A stretch of DNA of 5,170 bases from Accumulibacter sp. (GTDB lineage Bacteria; Pseudomonadota; Gammaproteobacteria; Burkholderiales; Rhodocyclaceae): the NCBI GenBank assembly GCA_031267455.1, contig JAIRZC010000104.1, positions 1 to 5,170 of the forward strand. The letters are read 5' to 3'. A program made the position numbers and the translations under genes. The first letter of the stretch is position 1. Each line of letters opens with the position of its first letter. A model generated the notes under the pieces. It searched no databases and had not been told where the DNA came from. It worked only from the letters and a program-made list of their open reading frames with translations. Positions 1 to 5,170 of this stretch are shown piece after piece.

Positions 1-48
1 GTCGATGCGCCCGAAATCATTCACCGCTCCAACCTGACCGTCGATTGA
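1..48 (+). CDS. Possible C-terminal tail of an unidentified rightward gene (partial)
   Basis: Frame 1 is open from the left edge and stops at TGA 46-48, giving the 15-residue tail VDAPEIIHRSNLTVD. The codons have a purine-rich first position and mostly G or C in the third, as in the neighbouring genes, so this could be the end of a gene converging on ubiB. The protein is not recognisable from so short a piece. Two alternatives compete. The same bases read on the minus strand are also open, ending in QVGAVNDFGRID at the edge. A minus-strand ATG at 20-18 also has a GGAG six bases upstream (30-27). Only sequence to the left can decide. Confidence 0.3.
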   Translation, partial: VDAPEIIHRSNLTVD

Positions 49-93
49 GGGTCGCGTGTATTGCGCCGCGACACCTTTCCAAGGCGAAACCGT

Positions 94-121
94 CTCTTCG
101 CCGAACACGCTCGCCGAAGAG
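94..121. repeat. Small inverted repeat downstream of ubiB, weak terminator candidate
   Basis: CTCTTCG (94-100) and CGAAGAG (115-121) form a perfect 7-bp inverted repeat with a 14-base loop, ten bases beyond the ubiB stop. A second, overlapping hairpin, GGCGAA (83-88) with TTCGCC (97-102), and a third, GTCGCG (51-56) with CGCGAC (67-72), lie nearby. None is followed by a T-run in either direction, so these are not convincing intrinsic terminators. They could be a Rho-independent-like pause or simply chance in GC-rich DNA. Confidence 0.25.
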
Positions 122-130
122 GCGGAATCG

Positions 131-1639
131 TCAGAAATGTAATGAAAAAAGGATCGCGGCAAGCAACGCGGCAATCAGGATCAGCAGGGCGTTCTGCCCG
201 CGCGGCGCTGCTTGCGGGATATTCGAATTCGCGGCTTTTTCACGCAACAGCGCCTGATGGACGAGGCGCGGAATCTGCGGAAGCGCCCGTGACCAGAAGG
301 GCGCTTCCCGACGGATCGTCCGGACGACGCTCCGCCAGCCGATTTCTTCCTTCATCCAATGTTCGAGAAAGGGTTTGGCGGTCTGCCAGAGGTCAAGATC
401 GGGATCGAGGTCGCGGCCCATTCCCTCGATGTTGAGCAAGGTCTTTTGCAGCATGATCAACTGCGGCTGTATCTCGATATTGAAACGGCGTGAGGTCTGA
501 AAAAGCCGGAGTAACAGGCGGCCGAACGATATTTCGCGCAGGGGGCGATCGAAAACCGGTTCGCAGACCGTTCGGATTGCCGACGCGAATTCGTCGACGC
601 GCGTATCCGGCGGCGCCCACCCGGCTTCGATCTGCGTCGTCGCAACGCGCTTGTAGTCGCGCTGGAAAAAGGCAAGCAAGTTCTGCGCGAGGTAGTTTTT
701 GTCTTCGTCGGTCAGCATGCTGACGATACCGAAATCGAGAGCGATGTACTTTCCGCGATTTTTTCCGTCGACCGCGACGAAAACATTGCCGGGGTGCATG
801 TCGGCGTGAAAGAAGCCGTCGCGGAAAACCTGGGTGAAGAAGATTTCGACACCCGCGCTTGAAAGCGTCGAGAGATCGATGCCCGCTTCGATCAGTCGGT
901 CTTTCCGGCTGATGGGCACGCCGTGCATACGCTCCATGACCATGACGGTCTGTGTGCAAAAATCCCAATAGACTTCAGGCGCCAAAAGGAGTTTCGAATC
1001 CTTGAAATTGCGGCGCAACTGCGAGCAGTTGGCCGCTTCGCGCGTCAAATCAAGTTCATCGTGAAGATGGCGCGCGAATTCGGCGACGACTTCGCGCGGT
1101 TTCAAGCGTCGTCCATCCGGCCAGACGACGTTTAACAGCACTGACAGCACATTCAGGAGTGAAAGGTCGTGCAGGATAACTTTTCGGATATCCGGGCGCA
1201 GAATTTTGACGGCGACTTCGCGTTCGCCGCATCGGGCAAAATGTACCTGGGCGACCGATGCGCTGGCAACCGGAGTTGGGTCGAATTCAGTGAAAACTTC
1301 CGATACCGGCCTGCCGTAAGCCGCTTCGATCTGCGCGAGTGCCTTCTCAGGCGGGCAGGGTGGAACGCGATCCTGTAGTTTTTCGAGCTCATCGGCGATG
1401 TCGCGGGGAAGAAGGTCGCGGCGCGTCGAAAGCATCTGCCCGAATTTGACGAAAATCGGCCCCAGCGCCTCCAGCGCCTCGCGCAAGCGGACGGCGCGCG
1501 ACTCGGCGCGGCCTCGCCCAAACAGAATCGCCCGAAAAACCGCCGCGACCCCGCCGACCGGCTCATGCTCAAAAATCATTGCATCGATGCCGAATCGATG
1601 AATGACGCCGAGAATTTTGGCAAGTCGAAAGAGGTACAT
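131..1639 (-). CDS. ubiB: UbiB, ABC1/ADCK-family atypical kinase/ATPase of ubiquinone biosynthesis
   Basis: UbiB is a membrane-associated protein of the ABC1/ADCK/COQ8 family, needed for aerobic ubiquinone synthesis; in this family ATPase activity is thought to help the Ubi enzymes reach their lipid intermediates. Numbered from the ATG at 1639 (502 aa), the family hallmarks appear in order: KFGQ (65-68), the alanine-rich loop replacing the P-loop (ASASVAQVH, 125-133), the VAVK lysine K145, the ExD pair E195/D197, catalytic HADMHPGN (278-285) and metal-binding DFG (302-304). One hydrophobic helix (about 482-500) ends the protein; E. coli UbiB (546 aa) is longer and has two. An in-frame GTG at 1663 would add eight residues. 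I prefer the ATG because [19 protein letters not shown] matches the usual family start; neither start has a clear ribosome binding site. The gene is divergent from argS, and no other ubi gene is visible. All key residues are intact. Confidence 0.95.
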   Translation of the reverse strand: MYLFRLAKILGVIHRFGIDAMIFEHEPVGGVAAVFRAILFGRGRAESRAVRLREALEALGPIFVKFGQMLSTRRDLLPRDIADELEKLQDRVPPCPPEKALAQIEAAYGRPVSEVFTEFDPTPVASASVAQVHFARCGEREVAVKILRPDIRKVILHDLSLLNVLSVLLNVVWPDGRRLKPREVVAEFARHLHDELDLTREAANCSQLRRNFKDSKLLLAPEVYWDFCTQTVMVMERMHGVPISRKDRLIEAGIDLSTLSSAGVEIFFTQVFRDGFFHADMHPGNVFVAVDGKNRGKYIALDFGIVSMLTDEDKNYLAQNLLAFFQRDYKRVATTQIEAGWAPPDTRVDEFASAIRTVCEPVFDRPLREISFGRLLLRLFQTSRRFNIEIQPQLIMLQKTLLNIEGMGRDLDPDLDLWQTAKPFLEHWMKEEIGWRSVVRTIRREAPFWSRALPQIPRLVHQALLREKAANSNIPQAAPRGQNALLILIAALLAAILFSLHF

Positions 1640-1683
1640 GGCGCGAGTGTCGGGGCGAGGCACAAAACGAAGTCGAGAGTTTA

Positions 1684-1712
1684 TCTTGATTCGTCGTTTG
1701 GCATCGTATAAT
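1684..1712 (+). promoter_or_regulatory. Sigma70-type promoter for argS
   Basis: A perfect -10 box TATAAT lies at 1707-1712. Upstream, TCTTGA (1684-1689) gives a 17-bp spacer, and the overlapping TTGATT (1686-1691) gives a 15-bp spacer, so the exact -35 is uncertain. Transcription would start near 1719, leaving a leader of about 20 bases before the argS ATG. The 100-bp gap is clearly AT-richer than the genes around it. The same gap must also hold the ubiB promoter on the other strand, but I see no good match there. The prediction comes from consensus only. Confidence 0.6.
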
Positions 1713-1739
1713 TAAAGTTTTTACAAAAAGCATTTTCGA

Positions 1740-3509
1740 ATGTATCACGATATCAGGAGCCACCTTACCCATCTGGTGCGCGCCGCGCTGGAACGGGTTT
1801 TTCCGGACCAACGGGATTCCGATGTTTTTCTCGAGCGGCCGAAACTTGCGCGGCACGGCGATTTTTCCTGCAACCTTCCCATGCGGCTTTCCCGACCGCT
1901 CAAGCGCGCTCCGCGCGAGATTGCGCAGCTTCTTGCCGCGGCAATTCCGGAGTCGCCCTTCGTCGACAGTACCGAAATTGCCGGCACGGGGTTTATCAAT
2001 TTTTACCTGCGACCTTCTGCGCGGCTCGAAGCCGTGCGCGCAGCGCTCACGAAAAAAGACGATTTCGGGCGATCCGAATCCGGTGGAAAAAAGAAGCTCC
2101 AGATCGAATTTGTCTCGGCCAACCCGACGGGACCGCTCCATGTCGGTCACGGACGCGGCGCGGTCTATGGCGCGAGTCTTGCCAATCTGATGGCTTTTTC
2201 CGGATGGGACGTTACACGGGAATACTATGTCAACGACGCGGGACGCCAGATGGACATCCTCGCCGTTTCCGTCTGGCTGCGCTATCTGGCGCTTTTCAAC
2301 GGAGGAGGTGTCCCTGCATTTCCGACGAACGCGTATCAGGGTGATTACGTCGTCGACATGGCCAGGCGGCTCAAGGAAAAGCACGGCAGCGAATTCGCGC
2401 GTCCTTCCTCCGACGTATCGCCCGACCTTCCGTCCCTTCTTCCTTCCGAATGCGACGGCGAAAAACCAAAAGAGGCGCGCGAAGCGCTTCTCGACGCGAT
2501 GATCGCGCGAGCAAAGGCGCTGCTTGGCGACGCATGGCCTGTGATCCATCATCACGTACTGATGGCCCAACTCGCCGAATGCCGGAACGACCTTGAGGAA
2601 TTCGGCGTTTTTCATGACATTTGGTTTTCTGAAAAGGCACTCCACGATACCGGCCTTGTCGCGCGGTGCGTCGAGAAGCTGGAAATAGGCGGTTATCTTT
2701 ATGAAAAAGACGGCGCAAAGTGGTTCCGCTCAACGAGCTTCGGTGATGAGAAGGATCGCGTTGTCCTCCGCGACAACGGCGCTTACACCTATTTTGCATC
2801 GGATATCGCGTATCACCTGAATAAATTCGAGCGGGGTTTCGACCGAATCGTCGACATCTGGGGGGCCGATCACCACGGTTACATCCCGCGTGTCAAGGGC
2901 GCCGTCGCCGCGCTTGGCCTCGACGCAAAAAAGCTCGAAATCGCGCTGGTCCAGTTCGCCGTGCTCTATCGCGACGGAAAAAAAGTCTCCATGTCGACGC
3001 GTTCGGCGGAATTCATTTCTCTGCGAACGCTGCGCGAAGAGGTCGGAAATGACGCTTGTCATTTCTTCTATGTCCTCCGAAAATCGGACCAGCACCTCGA
3101 CTTCGACCTCGACCTCGCCAAAAGCCGTACCAACGAAAACCCGGTGTATTATATTCAGTACGCCCACGCGCGACTCTGCTCGGTGCTCGCGCAATGGGGC
3201 GGCGAGATCGCGGCGCTCGATTTCGCCGATCTTTCCCGGCTCGACAATCCGCTAGATCTCGTCCTTGCCTCGCGTTTGGGCGAATTTCCGGAAGTCGTCG
3301 AAGCGGCAGCCAGAGATCTCGCGCCGCACGCGATCGCTTTTTATCTGAAAGACCTGGCGGCGGACTTCCACAGCTATTATAATGCCGAACGCATTCTCGT
3401 TGACGATCAGGCGCTCAAGATTGCCCGTCTCGCTTTGGCAACCGCCGTTCGGCAGGTCGTCCGGAACGGCTTGAAGCTCCTCGGCGTGAGTTGTCCCGAG
3501 TCCATGTGA
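1740..3509 (+). CDS. argS: Arginyl-tRNA synthetase
   Basis: This cytoplasmic class I synthetase charges tRNA-Arg with arginine using ATP. The protein has 589 residues, near the usual 560-590. The N-terminal Add-1 domain for tRNA D-loop contact covers about 1-95, with ERPKLARHGDFSCNLPM at 32-48. The HIGH signature is HVGH (134-137) inside NPTGPLHVGHGRG, the form found in most bacteria rather than the E. coli variant. GADHHGYIPR (375-384) follows in the Rossmann catalytic domain. The KMSKS loop is degenerate (KKVSMSTRS, 414-422), as is normal for many ArgRS. The anticodon-binding DALR domain begins near NPVYYIQYAHAR (467-478), and the protein ends with the family-typical NGLKLLGVSCPESM. Residues about 200-265 form an extra, less conserved charged and proline-rich stretch. 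The ATG start has only a weak AAAAG (1726-1730) upstream. It is the first gene of the probable argS-SPOR-dsbA operon. Confidence 0.98.
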   Translation: MYHDIRSHLTHLVRAALERVFPDQRDSDVFLERPKLARHGDFSCNLPMRLSRPLKRAPREIAQLLAAAIPESPFVDSTEIAGTGFINFYLRPSARLEAVRAALTKKDDFGRSESGGKKKLQIEFVSANPTGPLHVGHGRGAVYGASLANLMAFSGWDVTREYYVNDAGRQMDILAVSVWLRYLALFNGGGVPAFPTNAYQGDYVVDMARRLKEKHGSEFARPSSDVSPDLPSLLPSECDGEKPKEAREALLDAMIARAKALLGDAWPVIHHHVLMAQLAECRNDLEEFGVFHDIWFSEKALHDTGLVARCVEKLEIGGYLYEKDGAKWFRSTSFGDEKDRVVLRDNGAYTYFASDIAYHLNKFERGFDRIVDIWGADHHGYIPRVKGAVAALGLDAKKLEIALVQFAVLYRDGKKVSMSTRSAEFISLRTLREEVGNDACHFFYVLRKSDQHLDFDLDLAKSRTNENPVYYIQYAHARLCSVLAQWGGEIAALDFADLSRLDNPLDLVLASRLGEFPEVVEAAARDLAPHAIAFYLKDLAADFHSYYNAERILVDDQALKIARLALATAVRQVVRNGLKLLGVSCPESM

Positions 3510-3516
3510 AAAAAAC

Positions 3517-3523
3517 GAAGGAA
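3517..3523 (+). promoter_or_regulatory. Ribosome binding site deciding the SPOR-protein start
   Basis: GAAGGAA lies just after the argS stop and four bases before ATG 3527. It favours that ATG over two upstream in-frame candidates: TTG 3491, which overlaps argS by 19 bases, and GTG 3506, which overlaps the argS TGA as GTGA. The spacing is slightly short but workable. Confidence 0.6.
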
Positions 3524-3526
3524 CCC

Positions 3527-4132
3527 ATGAAACATTACTCCACTTCGCGAAAGACATCCGCCGGAAATACGCTCACCGGACTTTTCATCGGTCTCGTCGT
3601 CGGAATGCTCCTTTCCGCCGCCGTCGTCTGGTATCTCAACAAGTCTCCGGTTCCTTTCTCCGGGGCGAGCAGAACCTTGCCCAAGCAGGAAAATACGCCG
3701 CCCCCAGCGCCGCTCGCGTTGCCCGGGAAACCTGGCGACCCGATTCCGGAACCCTCGCCCGACAAACCGCGCTTCGACTTTTATAAAATTCTTCCGGGGA
3801 ATACGGATACGCTTCCCACGCCGACACGGCCTTCCGATGGGCGTAGCGCTGCGCCCGTCGCCGCGCCCCGGCCCGACGCGACCGCCAACGCGAAAGACCT
3901 CCTGCCGGATCCTCTTTTCCTGCAAACCGGATCCTTCCAAACGGTCGGCGACGCGGACGGACAAAAAGCCCGCTTGGCGATGATGGGGATCGAAGCGTCG
4001 ATCCAGCAGGTCATGGTGCAGGACAAGGTCTGGTATCGCGTCCGCGTAGGCCCGTTCAGGAAGTCGGACGACTTGGCCGCCGTCCGCTCCGGTCTTGCCC
4101 GGCAAGGTATCCAGGCGAATGCCGTCAAATAG
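3527..4132 (+). CDS. SPOR-domain inner-membrane protein, candidate FtsN-like division protein
   Basis: The 201-residue protein has bitopic N-in architecture: a basic cytoplasmic tail (1-14), one membrane helix (about 16-36, LTGLFIGLVVGMLLSAAVVW), a periplasmic linker rich in proline (about 38-128), and a C-terminal SPOR domain (about 129-200). The SPOR fold is marked by LFLQTGSFQT at its start and by VWYRVRVGPF (168-177), which corresponds to its central strand. SPOR domains bind glycan strands lacking stem peptides and send proteins to the division septum. The linker contains RFDFYKIL (82-89), like the essential E segment of E. coli FtsN. The gene lies 17 bp after argS and 30 bp before dsbA, so it is probably cotranscribed with both. 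It is shorter than E. coli FtsN (319 aa), mainly in the linker. SPOR membership is secure. FtsN orthology is an inference; it could instead be a DedD-like or other septal SPOR protein. Confidence 0.9.
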   Translation: MKHYSTSRKTSAGNTLTGLFIGLVVGMLLSAAVVWYLNKSPVPFSGASRTLPKQENTPPPAPLALPGKPGDPIPEPSPDKPRFDFYKILPGNTDTLPTPTRPSDGRSAAPVAAPRPDATANAKDLLPDPLFLQTGSFQTVGDADGQKARLAMMGIEASIQQVMVQDKVWYRVRVGPFRKSDDLAAVRSGLARQGIQANAVK

Positions 4133-4148
4133 CCCAGAAATCCTTTTC

Positions 4149-4154
4149 AAGGAG
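4149..4154 (+). promoter_or_regulatory. Strong ribosome binding site of dsbA
   Basis: AAGGAG lies eight bases before ATG 4163 and is the best Shine-Dalgarno match in the window, whereas argS has only a weak one. There is no other in-frame start between the preceding SPOR stop (4130-4132) and this ATG, so the dsbA start is well fixed. Confidence 0.8.
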
Positions 4155-4162
4155 ATATCGCC

Positions 4163-4819
4163 ATGCAAACTTGCTTTTCCCAATGGATCGCCGTTTTTTT
4201 GCTTGCGTTCGCCGGTGTGCTACCCTCGGCGCATGCGCGGGACTCGCTCACCGCGGGCGAGGATTATCGCGTCATCGCCCCTCCCGTCTCGACCGATACA
4301 CCGGAAAAAATCGAGGTCATCGAGTTCTTCTCCTATGCCTGTCCGCATTGTAGCGAACTGAATCCTCTCGTTACCTCCTGGGCATCCCGGCTGCCATCCG
4401 GAGTCGTCCTGAAGCGCGTTCCGGTCAGCTTCAACAACCCCTTCTATACGATCATGGCGCGTTTTTACTATGCGCTTGAAGCCATTGGCGAGGAAGGGCG
4501 GCTGAACGCCGCCATCTTCGACGCGATTCACAACAAGAACCTTCGTCTCGTCGATGAAAAAAGCATTACCGAATGGGTCGCGTCGAAAAATGTCGACCCA
4601 AAAAAATTCAGCGACGCCTTCAACGCTTTCGGCGTCGATAGCCGCGTCAAGCGCGCCGAGCAACTGCGGCGAGATGCCAAGATCAACGGCGTTCCCGCCT
4701 TTGTCGTCGACGGTCGCTATCAGGTCATGTCCAGTGCGTCCATAAATGGCTACGGTGATTTTCTGAAGCTGACCGACAAGATCATCGAAAAACGCGCCAT
4801 CGAGCGCAGGAAAAAATAA
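4163..4819 (+). CDS. dsbA: DsbA, periplasmic thiol:disulfide oxidoreductase
   Basis: DsbA introduces disulfide bonds into newly exported proteins and is reoxidised by DsbB using quinone. The product has 218 residues. A signal peptide covers 1-25, with hydrophobic core about 9-20 and an AHA cleavage motif before R26, leaving a mature protein of about 193 residues, close to the E. coli length. The thioredoxin-fold active site is C60-P-H-C63 within EFFSYACPHC. The cis-proline loop is G176-V177-P178 in INGVPAFVVDGRY. The helical insertion typical of DsbA lies between (about 92-165). C60 and C63 are the only cysteines in the mature protein, as expected for a minimal oxidant DsbA; the extra C4 is in the signal peptide and is not in a lipobox. 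Oddly, the signal peptide carries no lysine or arginine before its core. The basic C-terminus (ERRKK) ends in TAA. It follows the SPOR gene by 30 bp and has its own strong ribosome binding site. Confidence 0.96.
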   Translation: MQTCFSQWIAVFLLAFAGVLPSAHARDSLTAGEDYRVIAPPVSTDTPEKIEVIEFFSYACPHCSELNPLVTSWASRLPSGVVLKRVPVSFNNPFYTIMARFYYALEAIGEEGRLNAAIFDAIHNKNLRLVDEKSITEWVASKNVDPKKFSDAFNAFGVDSRVKRAEQLRRDAKINGVPAFVVDGRYQVMSSASINGYGDFLKLTDKIIEKRAIERRKK

Positions 4820-5055
4820 ACCTCCTCTGGAATCACCGAGGTGCTCGTTGGAATGCTTGTTAAAGCGCGCCCTGCCGGAACGCCTTGCGGCGCGGTACCT
4901 CTTTTTTCTGGAAGAAGGACTTTGGCGCCCGAGGGCATGTCGGATGTGACCCAATCAACGGGGCGGGATGCCGAAGCAATCCATTCGAAAACTTTTTTCG
5001 CCCTCCTTTCGCTTCGACCCATCGGGTATGGTGAACGCCCGGACTCCGAAACGCG
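4820..5055 (+). other. dsbA-hydrolase gap with a doubtful 68-72-codon ORF, possible repeat element
   Basis: This 236-bp gap has no recognisable gene. One rightward frame is open from the dsbA stop to TGA 5057-5059. It could start at GTG 4841 (72 aa) or, with GAGGT ten bases upstream, at ATG 4853 (68 aa). Its stop overlaps the next gene's start as ATGA, a pattern typical of translational coupling. The predicted peptide (for example SDVTQSTGRDAEAIHSKTFF) has no domain, signal or membrane segment that I recognise. The minus strand is also open across 4750-5154, which shows that openness here is cheap. The GC-rich, structured sequence with several small inverted repeats could equally be a dispersed noncoding repeat. 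Confidence 0.3.
4866..4907 (+). terminator. Weak intrinsic terminator candidate after dsbA
   Basis: CGCGCC (4866-4871) pairs with GGCGCG (4889-4894), giving a 6-bp all-GC stem with a 17-base loop, and a run of six T (4902-4907) follows. The T-run begins seven bases past the stem rather than at once, and the loop is long, so this is a poor match to a classical terminator. If real, it would end the argS-dsbA transcript and argue against the short ORF that spans it. Confidence 0.2.
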
Positions 5056-5170
5056 ATGAAGCCCTTTCGCTCCGAATTTATCCCAATACGCGAAAAGCGT
5101 TATCATGTCCGCCTCTGGGGCTCCGACGACGCCCCAACGATCTTTTTTCTCCACGGATGGGGCGATACGG
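5056..5170 (+). CDS. Alpha/beta-hydrolase-fold protein, N-terminal part only
   Basis: ATG 5056 opens a frame that runs off the right edge after 38 codons. The visible part is MKPFRSEFIPIREKRYHVRL followed by a strand ending in IFFLHGWGDT. A beta strand leading into H33-G34-W35-G36-D37 is the usual HGxxx oxyanion-hole motif of alpha/beta hydrolases, and a preceding strand of the type RYHVRLWG is also common in this family. The catalytic Ser, Asp and His lie beyond the window, so the substrate (ester, lipid, thioester or other) cannot be told. The start is bounded: an in-frame TGA at 5032-5034 lies upstream, and no other start codon occurs between. There is no good ribosome binding site; the ATGA overlap with the short upstream ORF could provide coupling. 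Family assignment is fairly secure, specific function unknown. Confidence 0.8.
   Translation, partial: MKPFRSEFIPIREKRYHVRLWGSDDAPTIFFLHGWGDT

Noticed and set aside
61..435. 124-codon rightward frame starting at TTG
   Set aside because: It overlaps the 3' end of ubiB on the opposite strand, is arginine- and serine-rich and has no recognisable domain; a shadow frame.
393..968. 191-codon minus-strand frame within ubiB
   Set aside because: It is an alternative frame of ubiB covering the catalytic HADMHPGN and DFG coding region; the ubiB frame is clearly the real one.
1569..2645. 358-codon open frame on the minus strand opposite argS
   Set aside because: It lies antisense to the conserved part of argS, including the HVGH motif, and its translation shows no domain; it mirrors the codon bias of argS.
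3095..3118. Tandem hexamer-like repeat based on CTCGAC
   Set aside because: It encodes HLDFDLDLA in ArgS, a normal conserved stretch of this family, so the repetition comes from the protein sequence.
4820..4842. ACCTC/GAGGT inverted repeat right after dsbA
   Set aside because: The stem is only 5 bp with a 13-base loop and no T-run follows; not a credible terminator.
4986..5000. CGAAAA-CTT-TTTTCG hairpin
   Set aside because: It is short and mostly A-T paired with a 3-base loop; too weak to be called a terminator.
5004..5032. TATGGT as a -10 box for the hydrolase gene
   Set aside because: No acceptable -35 element occurs 16-18 bases upstream, so a promoter cannot be supported.
4750..5154. 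134-codon minus-strand frame across the dsbA end, the gap and the hydrolase start
   Set aside because: It overlaps two genes on the other strand and has no ribosome binding site or domain that I can recognise; kept only as a hint in the repeat question.

Overview
The window is an ordinary stretch of a moderately GC-rich proteobacterial chromosome, most probably a betaproteobacterium. This is an inference from protein style (ArgS with the NPTGPLHVGHGRG signature, a ubiquinone-type UbiB) and from the gene order argS, SPOR-domain protein, dsbA, which I know from betaproteobacteria. I see no insertion sequence, prophage, CRISPR array, tRNA or rRNA.

Layout, left to right. Positions 1-130 hold a possible 16-codon tail of a rightward gene and small inverted repeats; the identity of this end is open. 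ubiB (131-1639, minus strand) encodes an ABC1/ADCK-type atypical kinase of ubiquinone synthesis. A 100-bp divergent gap follows, with a sigma70-type promoter (perfect TATAAT) reading right into argS. argS (1740-3509) is complete. It is followed 17 bp later by a membrane-anchored SPOR-domain protein (3527-4132), then 30 bp later by dsbA (4163-4819). These three genes look like one operon. A 236-bp gap contains a short ORF of doubtful status and a weak terminator-like hairpin. At the right edge the first 38 codons of an alpha/beta-hydrolase-fold protein (5056 onward) are visible.

How the genes work together: ArgS supplies arginyl-tRNA. The SPOR protein probably binds denuded septal peptidoglycan during division. 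DsbA makes disulfides in the periplasm and passes electrons, through DsbB, to the quinone pool that UbiB helps to supply. The last link is a general metabolic connection, not evidence of co-regulation.

The most interesting observation is that the SPOR protein has a short juxtamembrane motif (RFDFYKIL, residues 82-89) that resembles the essential E segment of E. coli FtsN (RWRYIKEL). It may therefore be this organism's FtsN, encoded downstream of argS.
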